Positions 47,546-53,428 of a stretch of 64,000 nucleotides of DNA are shown here, one piece after another. The notes under the pieces were generated by a model, which was given only the letters and a program-made list of their open reading frames with translations, had not been told where the DNA came from and ran no database searches. A program made the position numbers and the translations under genes. The stretch's first letter is position 1; every line of letters starts with the position of its first letter. The DNA is from an uncultured Pirellulaceae bacterium (GTDB lineage Bacteria > Planctomycetota > Planctomycetia > Pirellulales > Pirellulaceae): positions 209,866-273,865 of the forward strand of contig CALKGE010000009.1 in the NCBI GenBank assembly GCA_938084685.1, in the 5' to 3' direction.

Positions 47546-47564
47546 AATATCGTAATATAACGAT
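47546..47564 (+). promoter_or_regulatory. Probable ArsR operator 1, in front of arsR
   Basis: The word AATATCGTAA at 47546-47555 forms part of a palindrome ATCGT-AATATA-ACGAT (47549-47564). The identical 10-mer recurs at operator 2 (47959). It lies about 30 bp before the arsR start, consistent with autoregulation. Confidence 0.6.
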
Positions 47565-47596
47565 GTAATGATACAATAATGTAAGGAGACTTGAAA

Positions 47597-47923
47597 ATGC
47601 CTGCGAAAACCAGGACTAAATCGAAAGCCAAGCCCGCCGGTGGTCCAGCGGAGTTTGCTCAGGCGGCGGAGTGCCTGAAGACGTTGGCGCATCCGGTACG
47701 TTTGCGAATGGTACAGCTATTGCTGCATGGCCGATACACGGTTGGCGAACTGGCGGAGGATTGTGGAGTGCCGAACAACGTGGCTTCGGAACATCTGCGG
47801 TTGATGCAGCGGTGCGGGTTCTTCACCAGTGAGCGTGAAGGGCGTCGGGTTTACTACCAGGTGGCCGAGCCGCATTTGCAGGATATTATGGCCTGTGTGG
47901 AGAGCCGGTTTCTGAATTCATAG
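47597..47923 (+). CDS. ArsR/SmtB-family transcriptional repressor
   Basis: A 108-aa winged-helix regulator. Helix-turn-helix: YTVGELAEDCGVPNNVASEHLRLMQ; the preceding LKTLAHPVRLRMVQLLL is the family hallmark, and the wing is EREGRRVYYQVAEPH. The annotated frame is open from TTG 47591, but ATG 47597 has the ribosome site aaggaga at a good distance. Cys residues occur in AECLK, EDCGV, QRCGF and MACVE; Cys in the first and last helices could sense thiols, sulfide or metal. It controls the sulfur-type genes that follow: a strong terminator and a second matching operator lie just after it. Autoregulation is likely. Confidence 0.88.
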   Translation: MPAKTRTKSKAKPAGGPAEFAQAAECLKTLAHPVRLRMVQLLLHGRYTVGELAEDCGVPNNVASEHLRLMQRCGFFTSEREGRRVYYQVAEPHLQDIMACVESRFLNS

Positions 47924-47928
47924 ACGAC

Positions 47929-47951
47929 AGGGAGGCTTCTCCCTTTTTTTT
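47929..47951 (+). terminator. Rho-independent terminator after arsR
   Basis: AGGGAG and CTCCCT arms around a GCTT loop are followed directly by a run of seven to eight T. It ends the arsR transcript and insulates it from the following operon. Confidence 0.85.
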
Positions 47952-47958
47952 GGCTATA

Positions 47959-47984
47959 AATATCGTAAGACTGAGATATTACGA
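47959..47984 (+). promoter_or_regulatory. Probable ArsR operator 2, upstream of the sulfur-type operon
   Basis: AATATCGTAA (identical to operator 1) is followed by a 10-nt spacer and TTACGA, making an inverted repeat TCGTAA...TTACGA. It lies after the arsR terminator and about 125 bp before the first clear small gene (48109), so the repressor probably also controls the downstream genes. Confidence 0.55.
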
Positions 47985-48108
47985 AATAACAATAAGATAT
48001 GAACGGCAATTCAACAATCAGTTTGCGGGAGCCTGGCTCCATCGTGATGGTTGATGCCGCTGCCTGTGAAACGGGTTTGTAACAATGCAATTGAGAAAGG
48101 GAAAGGCC

Positions 48109-48327
48109 ATGAAGGAACTGCTATTGCCACTTGGAATTCTGGTTGTCTGGTTTGTCCTCAACGCATGGGTGCTGCCTCGATTCGGTGTGAAGACGTGACT
48201 GTCGGGTTCGTGTGCGGTGGATCCGCACTCCGGCCAGGAAGCGTTGCCAACCGAATCGACTGTGGATAGCAACGAAGACGAGTCACATTCCTCCAACCGC
48301 ACTCCGCCATCAGGAACTCAGCCATGA
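48109..48327 (+). CDS. Small membrane-anchored protein with in-frame TGA, candidate selenoprotein (Sec) or broken Cys protein
   Basis: ATG 48109 (ribosome site aaaggga) opens 29 codons reading MKELLLPLGILVVWFVLNAW and ending FGVKT, one transmembrane helix. TGA at 48196-48198 then interrupts the frame, but the same frame continues: LSGSCAVDPHSGQEALPTES and on to a TGA at 48325, giving 72 residues. The TGA stands six residues before a Cys (x-L-S-G-S-C), where a CxxxxC redox pair would have its first Cys, so it may encode selenocysteine. A 6-bp hairpin with 5-nt loop containing GG begins 13 nt after the TGA (loop 19 nt after it), within the spacing known for bacterial SECIS elements. The alternative is a nonsense mutation: the two following genes are also damaged. 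The stop overlaps the ATG of the next frame. Confidence 0.55.
48212..48228 (+). promoter_or_regulatory. SECIS-like hairpin after the in-frame TGA
   Basis: Perfect stem GTGCGG/CCGCAC with loop TGGAT. The loop begins 19 nt after the TGA and its second and third bases are G, which fits the general bacterial SECIS pattern. The sequence also encodes protein, so selection for RNA shape is unproven. Confidence 0.35.
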
Positions 48328-48517
48328 CAACAGAAACTGCTCAGCCAAAGATCAACGCGGCCAGGATTGAATCGAGCGCCAAGGTTATTCGACATCGCTT
48401 GGCCTATCACCACTGCTCCCATCGCAACTCGACTTGCTTGAAGGCATGGGCGAGTTGGCGTATACCTTTGAGTACATTCCGTCACCCGATTCCGAGGCGT
48501 CGGAACAACCGGCTTGA
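48324..48517 (+). pseudogene. Small frameshifted gene of the sulfur-type operon
   Basis: Starting at ATG 48324, which overlaps the preceding stop (ATGA), the frame reads MTTETAQPKINAARIESSAK and then becomes unlike protein. In the -1 frame from about 48389 the text becomes regular again: STSLGLSPLLPSQLDLLEGM, then GELAYTFEYIPSPDSEASEQ and a stop at 48515-48517. One missing base near 48387-48391 (att tcg read as attcg) would join both into a 65-aa protein. I do not recognise the family. A sequence error would give the same picture. Confidence 0.6.
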
Positions 48518-48572
48518 AGCCACTGTTTCAAACAACTGTGAATTGAATTAACAATCCTAAGGAGTAACACAA

Positions 48573-49142
48573 ATGAAGTATCAACCAGTACTGCTCGCGC
48601 TCATCATGATCGGTGGCGCAATTGGTCTTGGTGTGGCGTCTGACCAGTCAACCCAGTCGGAGACGCCGCAGTATATCAATCCAAGAATCCGCGAATATGG
48701 CAAGGTTGTGAAGCTACCAGCAGCGGCTCACCAGCCCCACAACAACAGCAGGCTTGTCGTCGACATCACCAAAGGTGGCGACCCTGATAAATTGAACTCG
48801 GCCATCGAAAAGGTCTGCCGCTATGTCAATATCTATGCAGGAGCCGGCAAGGACTCCGCAAAGGTTGACATTGCGGTCGTTCTGCACGGTGACGCAACGC
48901 TGGCTGCATTGAATCACGATGCGTACTCAGCTCGCTTCAAAACCAGATCGAATCCGAACCTCAAATGTCTTTCCGAGTTGAAAAAGACTGGTGTAGAGGT
49001 ATTCGTCTGTGGACAATCACTCATTGGCAAAGCTGCAAAGCCCTCGCAAGTCAGCGATCAAGTGGATGTGGCCGTATCGGCGCTGAGTGCACTGGTCAAC
49101 CTTCAGACCGACGGATACGCCTACATACCAATGCTGAAGTAA
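48573..49142 (+). CDS. DsrE-family protein with N-terminal membrane/signal segment
   Basis: A 189-aa protein. An N-terminal hydrophobic segment (LLALIMIGGAIGLGVA) is a signal or anchor; then comes a DsrE-like fold with RLVVDITKGGDPDKLNSAIE near 60, VDIAVVLHGDATLAALNH near 100, and the C-terminal LKKTGVEVFVCGQSLIGKA whose Cys is the usual sulfur-carrying position. DsrE proteins carry persulfide sulfur in trafficking pathways. Ribosome site aaggagt lies 14 bp before the ATG. It is the only fully intact gene of the ArsR-controlled group. Confidence 0.85.
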   Translation: MKYQPVLLALIMIGGAIGLGVASDQSTQSETPQYINPRIREYGKVVKLPAAAHQPHNNSRLVVDITKGGDPDKLNSAIEKVCRYVNIYAGAGKDSAKVDIAVVLHGDATLAALNHDAYSARFKTRSNPNLKCLSELKKTGVEVFVCGQSLIGKAAKPSQVSDQVDVAVSALSALVNLQTDGYAYIPMLK

Positions 49143-49190
49143 GATCTGCGACGTCACGGACGTAAACTGAGACACGGGAGAATCAAAAAA

Positions 49191-49883
49191 ATGAACTGGA
49201 TCATGCAACCGTGGCCTTGGTGGGTTTCGGGAATACTCATTGGGCTGACCGTACCTCTGCTGTACATCCTTGCTGGCAAGGCGTTTGGCATTTCAACCAG
49301 TCTGCAGGAAGCGGGTGCGATGTGTGCTCGGAACAGCAAGTGGGAGTACCTCGCCAAATTCGATCGGAAGAAAAATTTCTGGACGCTCGTTTTCATCGCC
49401 ATCACAGCTCAGTTGACGTTAGCAAACGATCAGCCTTTGTCCGAGAGAGGTTCCGTCTACGCAAAGATCATTTTGCCCGTGAAATCGCTTCGCGAAGGTT
49501 CTCACCCGATGGTTGAATCGTGGATTGCCAAAAAACTGCTCAAGCGTGGCAAATCTGATGTCAGAGCCGTAACGCACTGGGTTCGCCTTGCTGAGAAAGG
49601 CGAAGAAGACACCTCTGTTTGGAATGCAGTAGTCGACGGGAAGGACTGGGGCTGCCCCGTCGTCGGAAGGGTCGTTGAGCGTACCGAGGATGGTAAAGTC
49701 AAAGTGGAACTGCTGGGCTGGTCGCCGGGTGGAGCTGAGATCAAGGGGCAAACTCTCGCAGCTGAAATCGGTAGACGCAAAATTGCCGTAGTCGATACCG
49801 GTCAGGGCGATGACAGCGGTATCGCTTACATCGCTCTCTTCGTGGGGCCAGCATTATCTAACATGGCATCGACACGAAAGTAG
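49191..49883 (+). CDS. Chimeric ORF: 5' end of a YeeE/YedE sulfur-transport gene fused to a cassette-type ORF
   Basis: A 230-aa frame with two unrelated parts. Residues 1 to about 67 (MNWIMQPWPWWVSGILIGLT, then YILAGKAFGISTSLQEAGAM and a basic loop ending KNFWTLVF) are the start of a YeeE/YedE-type thiosulfate/sulfur membrane transporter, which should continue with more helices. From about residue 70 the sequence turns into a soluble protein that starts with what may be the end of another signal peptide (AITAQLTLAND), then SERGSVYAKIILPVKSLREG and WGCPVVGRVVERTEDGKVKV. I do not recognise that part. An attC-like site follows 17 bp after the stop, so the second part is probably an integron cassette that cut the transporter gene in frame. 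The transporter must be non-functional. Confidence 0.7.
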   Translation: MNWIMQPWPWWVSGILIGLTVPLLYILAGKAFGISTSLQEAGAMCARNSKWEYLAKFDRKKNFWTLVFIAITAQLTLANDQPLSERGSVYAKIILPVKSLREGSHPMVESWIAKKLLKRGKSDVRAVTHWVRLAEKGEEDTSVWNAVVDGKDWGCPVVGRVVERTEDGKVKVELLGWSPGGAEIKGQTLAAEIGRRKIAVVDTGQGDDSGIAYIALFVGPALSNMASTRK

Positions 49884-49899
49884 CAAGCACACATCGCCA

Positions 49900-49990
49900 G
49901 ATAACAAAGCGGTGAACGGGAGCCGCCGATGACGCGAATTTTGAAATCATAGTTTTTTGGCGGCGGCCCCGTTACCGCCGTCGTTAGATT
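49900..49990 (+). other. attC-like (59-base element) site 1
   Basis: An imperfect palindrome of about 90 bp: TAAC (49902), GCGGT, extra G, AACGGG, extra A, GCCGCC on the left arm, and GGCGGC, then CCCGTT, ACCGC and GTTA (49983) on the right. The right end GTTAGAT fits the integron core GTTRRRY. The two unpaired bases on one arm are typical of attC sites, where they define the recombining strand. The same layout recurs at site 2. Confidence 0.7.
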
Positions 49991-50015
49991 GAGCAAAACT
50001 CCCCCGAGCCGTGCA

Positions 50016-50534
50016 ATGAAAGCAATCGACACATTACTCGCCCTTGCAGCACTATCCCTATGTTCGCCCGCAGTCTTTGCGCAAGACTCGTTTCGACCGC
50101 TCGATACTAGAACACGCTGTATCGTGCTGTTCCGCGAATGCCTCGTTCTGATTGACAAAAAGGACGCAAATGGCATCTTCCAGGTCGTCGCGGACGGTGG
50201 CGCACCGGGATCGGGCTTTAAACTGTTTCCCGATCTCGATTCATTGTCGCCCGACTTGAAGCAAGAACTTCAAGATGTCGACAGATTCTTCAAGCGCAAT
50301 TTCAAGAGCGCTCCGTTGATCAAACGCACATTCGACAAGATTCAGTTCTCCGAACTGGTGACGGACGACGAGCCCGTAACCGTAACGAACACGGCGAGCG
50401 ACAAGAAAGATGAAGCGAAACTTCATTCGATCAAGATTAAAATCCCGATTCCAGATACGGACCGCCACGAAATCGGCGAATTGCGATTCGTTCAGATAGC
50501 AGACAAGATTTATTGGATTCCAATTGGTTGGTAG
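50016..50534 (+). CDS. Small secreted hypothetical protein, probably an integron cassette gene
   Basis: A 172-aa protein from ATG 50016 with a signal peptide MKAIDTLLALAALSLCSPAV. The frame is open from TTG 49989, which lies in the attC-like site and is not needed. The mature protein contains DTRTRCIVLFRECLVLIDKK, DSLSPDLKQELQDVDRFFKR, and ends in RFVQIADKIYWIPIGW; I do not recognise a family. It stands 26 bp after attC site 1, and the candidate left end of attC site 2 begins 14 bp after its stop, so it fits the layout of a mobile gene cassette. Confidence 0.65.
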   Translation: MKAIDTLLALAALSLCSPAVFAQDSFRPLDTRTRCIVLFRECLVLIDKKDANGIFQVVADGGAPGSGFKLFPDLDSLSPDLKQELQDVDRFFKRNFKSAPLIKRTFDKIQFSELVTDDEPVTVTNTASDKKDEAKLHSIKIKIPIPDTDRHEIGELRFVQIADKIYWIPIGW

Positions 50535-50548
50535 CCCAAAACAATGCA

Positions 50549-50555
50549 ATCTAAC
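50549..50555 (+). other. Possible left end of attC site 2, separated by an IS
   Basis: ATCTAAC fits the R'' core RYYYAAC and equals the reverse complement of the right end of attC site 1. The rest of the site would be at 52218-52301, displaced by the IS110-type element. The inference rests on a 7-base match plus the right-hand half. Confidence 0.4.
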
Positions 50556-52217
50556 ATCTATATGGCCTTAGGGCTCAAGTGGGCACACTTGTAGTAAGCC
50601 GAAATAGTTTTTTTCGGTGGATTCACGGGAGCCTTTAGTGCGTTGACTGCGGGTAGGGTTCAGTACCGGATGTCTCGTCCATACTCATCGCTGAGTACGG
50701 ACTGCATCAAACATCTATCGAAGGTCATTCCGTCATCACGGAAGCCTTAGAATCCCATCTTGACCCGCGGGGGCGGCGACTCAAAACGTCAGGCTTACTC
50801 GCGAATCTCTCCGCGGCATCCAGTTAGTTCACACTCGCCACGCAGGGCAGTCTGCACGAAGTTCCCGGGTGTTGTGTCCTGCAGCGGCCAGCAAGGGCCA
50901 ATCAAAACGAATGTGGTCGAGGAACGGTGGCGAAAGGCAACCGGGGCGGACTGACTCCGCGGAGCCGTCCAAGGAATATGGTTGCCCGCTTTCGCTCGTC
51001 CTCAGCTTGCCACAGTTATACGTCCAGCTCAGCGCTGACCGCTGCGGTGTTGTTATGGTTTGAGGAATCGCTTGGCTTCAAAGGGCTCCTTCCGCTTGAG
51101 CATCAGGTACACCGTGCGGCCCAGTCGGGCGGAGAGGATGGCCAGGGCCTTGCCTTTGCCATGCTTCTTGGCCAGTGTCTGGACATACTGCTTGGCTGCG
51201 GGCAATTGCCGCATCAGCAGCACGGTGGCTTCGCTGAAAGCCCACTTCAGGTGCGGGTTGCCGATCTTCTTGCCACCGCTGCCCAATCGCTTGCCTGCCG
51301 ATTCGTGGACGCAGCGGACCAAGCGGGCATAGGACAAGAAGTTGCCCGCTTTGCGGAAGCGTCGCACATCATGAATCTCATACAGCAGCACCAAGGCCAG
51401 GATCTTGCCGATCCCTGGGATGCCCCGCAGCAAGTAATAGCTCTGCGGATCGTCTACTTTGGCCGAGCGGCTAAGTTGAAGTTCCAGCCGACGGAGTTGC
51501 TCGTCGAAGTGATCGATCAACTGCAGGTCGGCCTCGACGTTCAGCCGCGCGCTGGGGTCGGTAAACTGTTCGGCGACGCCGACTCGGTTGGCCGCGTAGG
51601 TCAGCTTCTTGGTCAGCGGTGGCAGATTGTATTGGCTGGCCGTGTTGACGATGTGGGCCAACGCTTCCGCTCGATGGTGCATCAGATACATCCGCCGCCG
51701 AAGCAAGTCGCGCGTGGCCCGCATCTTCTGCGGATACGCGTAAGCTTCCGGCAGCATGCCGCCGCGGAGCAGCATGGCGATCTTCTCCGAGTCGATCTTG
51801 TCGTTCTTCGCCTTGCCGCCGTGAATGGCCTTCATGTACAGCGCGTGCCCGAGCACAAATGGAACGTCGTACTGGGCACAGAGGTCGGCCAGCCAGTACC
51901 AGGTGAACATGCATTCCACGCCCACCACCAAATCATGATGCCGGTATTCGGTAATCGCGTTGAGGAAGTGGCCGGGCCGCGTCGGCAAGTTGCGATGGAC
52001 CAGCACTTCACCCGCTTGGTTGACGATGCAAAGGTGCATTGTCTTTGCATGCAGATCGACGCCGCAGTAGAATTCGTGCTGTTGTTTGTAGAATCTCATC
52101 ATCGTCCTCCTTGGGTTGAGAGTGTTTGAGCCTGCAAACATTGAGGCTTCGACCTCGCTAAAAGGCTAGACCTTTTTTGGACAAGCAATCTCGCCCAAGC
52201 GAGGACATGATGAGTAT
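50556..52217 (-). mobile_element. IS110-family insertion sequence, probably IS1111 type, inside attC site 2
   Basis: The element holds one DEDD transposase (51053-52102, minus). Downstream of the transposase stop lies about 500 bp of non-coding sequence (50556-51052) and upstream of its start only about 115 bp. A long 3' non-coding end is characteristic of the IS1111 subgroup, where the guide (bridge/seek) RNA is encoded, while IS110-subgroup elements carry it at the 5' end. The ends given here are inferred from where the two halves of an attC-like site are separated; terminal repeats and the core dinucleotide could not be confirmed by eye. The 50556-51052 stretch shows no gene. Confidence 0.55.
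51053..52102 (-). CDS. IS110-family transposase (DEDD recombinase plus Transposase_20)
   Basis: About 349 aa from ATG 52102. The N-terminal DEDD domain has YCGVDLHAKTMHLCIVNQAG, VVGVECMFTWYWLADL, and AKNDKIDSEKIA. The C-terminal Transposase_20 half has LRGIPGIGKILALVLLYEI and SYARLVRCVHESAGKRLGSG with the catalytic Ser region, and ends with the usual LARRLG-like helix (SARLGRTVYLMLKRKEPF). It recombines DNA guided by an RNA encoded in the element itself. The frame is open 13 codons upstream, but MMRFYKQQH is the usual type of start. It is apparently intact. Confidence 0.92.
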   Translation of the reverse strand: MMRFYKQQHEFYCGVDLHAKTMHLCIVNQAGEVLVHRNLPTRPGHFLNAITEYRHHDLVVGVECMFTWYWLADLCAQYDVPFVLGHALYMKAIHGGKAKNDKIDSEKIAMLLRGGMLPEAYAYPQKMRATRDLLRRRMYLMHHRAEALAHIVNTASQYNLPPLTKKLTYAANRVGVAEQFTDPSARLNVEADLQLIDHFDEQLRRLELQLSRSAKVDDPQSYYLLRGIPGIGKILALVLLYEIHDVRRFRKAGNFLSYARLVRCVHESAGKRLGSGGKKIGNPHLKWAFSEATVLLMRQLPAAKQYVQTLAKKHGKGKALAILSARLGRTVYLMLKRKEPFEAKRFLKP

Positions 52218-52301
52218 CAATCGCGTGAACCGGAGCGGCGAATCCTGCGGAATCTGAAATCAACGCGTACCGTCGCCGCCCGGTTACGCTGGTCGTTGAA
52301 C
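52218..52301 (+). other. attC-like (59-base element) site 2, right-hand part
   Basis: Left arm: GCGT (52223), extra G, AACCGG, extra A, GCGGCGA; right arm: TCGCCGC, CCGGTT, ACGC, then CGTTGAAC whose GTTGAAC fits GTTRRRY. The positions of the unpaired G and A are identical to those of site 1 although the arm sequences differ, which is strong evidence for the same kind of site. Nothing else is encoded in 52302-52390. Confidence 0.65.
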
Positions 52302-52393
52302 TTAATCGAAGCCGATTGCAGTTCCCGGTCTTTGCGGGATTCTGCGCGGGGGTGTTGTTCCATCCGCCCTGGTGGCATCCCTGCCAGAGCTGA

Positions 52394-52740
52394 GCCGGCA
52401 TCCGGCCGGCAGTCTTTCAAAAAGACAAAGGAGGGGCTGCGCCCCACTAACCGTGCGCGTGGTTGCCACCGCCCACCGAAACCAACCGCGTTGTTAACCC
52501 ACGGCCTTTGGCCGAACCGAGAGTCTGAGAGTTTCGCTCTCGAATTCTAGGGCGCGGAAGCAACCCCCACGGTTGCTTTCGGACCCCGGTTTGTCTCTCT
52601 GGAAAACGAGAGCGCCGCGGGGGCCTCCGAATCGGCGCAAACGCCCGCGAGAAAGGCAAGAAACGCGAAACGCCGAGAGCGTGAACTCTCGGCGCGGTGC
52701 GTTAACTGGGTTGTCGGCTGGTTTCGTAGCCGACAAACGA
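52394..52740 (+). repeat. Array of perfect hairpins, no coding potential
   Basis: About nine close-packed inverted repeats occupy 350 bp: for example GGGGC-TGC-GCCCC (52433), CGGCC-TTT-GGCCG (52502), GAGAG-TTTCG-CTCTC, AAGCAACC-CCCAC-GGTTGCTT, CGCCGAGAG-CGTGAA-CTCTCGGCG (52671-52694) and TTGTCGGCT-GGTTTCGT-AGCCGACAA (52711-52736). Several loops share the word GCGTGAAC/GCGAAAC/ACGAAAC on one strand or the other. A second array with the same loop word is at 58343. Origin unknown. The adjoining 52741-52859 holds nothing that I can identify. Confidence 0.75.
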
Positions 52741-52859
52741 GCTCCCCCTGCTTGATACGTTTCGAACTTTTCTCGGGTCACCGCCCCTGGATTTCCAGCT
52801 GCGCTACTCGGCTTTTCGAGAGCATGCCAAGGTAACGCGGCGGAATTCTGTTGACGAAA

Positions 52860-53399
52860 CTACTTGATCGTTTTTTCGAATATCAGTTTGTCCAGTTCAA
52901 TGAGTTTCTCTTCGTCAGCAGCGGTTAGCTTTTCGCCCATTCGTTTCTTGTTAATTAACGGTTCTAGATCTCTGTATACCTGTTGGTGTAGAGCGTTCTT
53001 CATCTTGAGAAACGGTCCCCATACTTTGTGTTCTTTGAATTGATTTTCGTAGCCCTGCATCATTTTTAGATTCATTCGGTCATACAAGGAGAATTTCCTG
53101 AAGGTCTCCTCGTCCCACCGCTGTGTCAGCATTTTTTGGATCAATGCAAAGTGTGTATAGAATTGCATGGATGACAGCGCTGTGATTCGTTGCAGGTCAA
53201 CGTCTTTCTCGGCGGGTCCGTCCACGGTCGTGTTCGGAGGCAGACTGTTCGACCGGTGCTTTGCAGCGTCTGCGGGCTCATCATTTGCAACAGCGACGGC
53301 GGTCAGTAGGACGAGAGCCATTAAAATCGCTTGCGGATTTCGGTTCGCAAGTAGCCTCATGGTTGGCCTTGGACTTCGGATAGAGTTATTGCGTTTCAT
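52860..53399 (-). CDS. Secreted hypothetical protein
   Basis: A 179-aa protein with an N-terminal basic segment and signal peptide (RNPQAILMALVLLTAVAVAN). The start may be one of the later Met codons (residue 14). The mature part is helical and charged: LQRITALSSMQFYTHFALIQ, LYDRMNLKMMQGYENQFKEH and AADEEKLIELDKLIFEKTIK. No domain recognised. It is 29 bp downstream of the next secreted hypothetical gene, so both are probably co-expressed. Confidence 0.65.
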   Translation of the reverse strand: MKRNNSIRSPRPTMRLLANRNPQAILMALVLLTAVAVANDEPADAAKHRSNSLPPNTTVDGPAEKDVDLQRITALSSMQFYTHFALIQKMLTQRWDEETFRKFSLYDRMNLKMMQGYENQFKEHKVWGPFLKMKNALHQQVYRDLEPLINKKRMGEKLTAADEEKLIELDKLIFEKTIK

Positions 53400-53428
53400 T
53401 TACTCACCATAAACACCCAGCAAATCTC

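Noticed and set aside
47999..48082. 27-codon ORF after ArsR operator 2
   Set aside because: It has no ribosome site; it may be a scrap of a rhodanese-type gene but this cannot be shown.
50927..52129. 400-aa plus-strand ORF
   Set aside because: Antisense shadow of the IS110 transposase gene.
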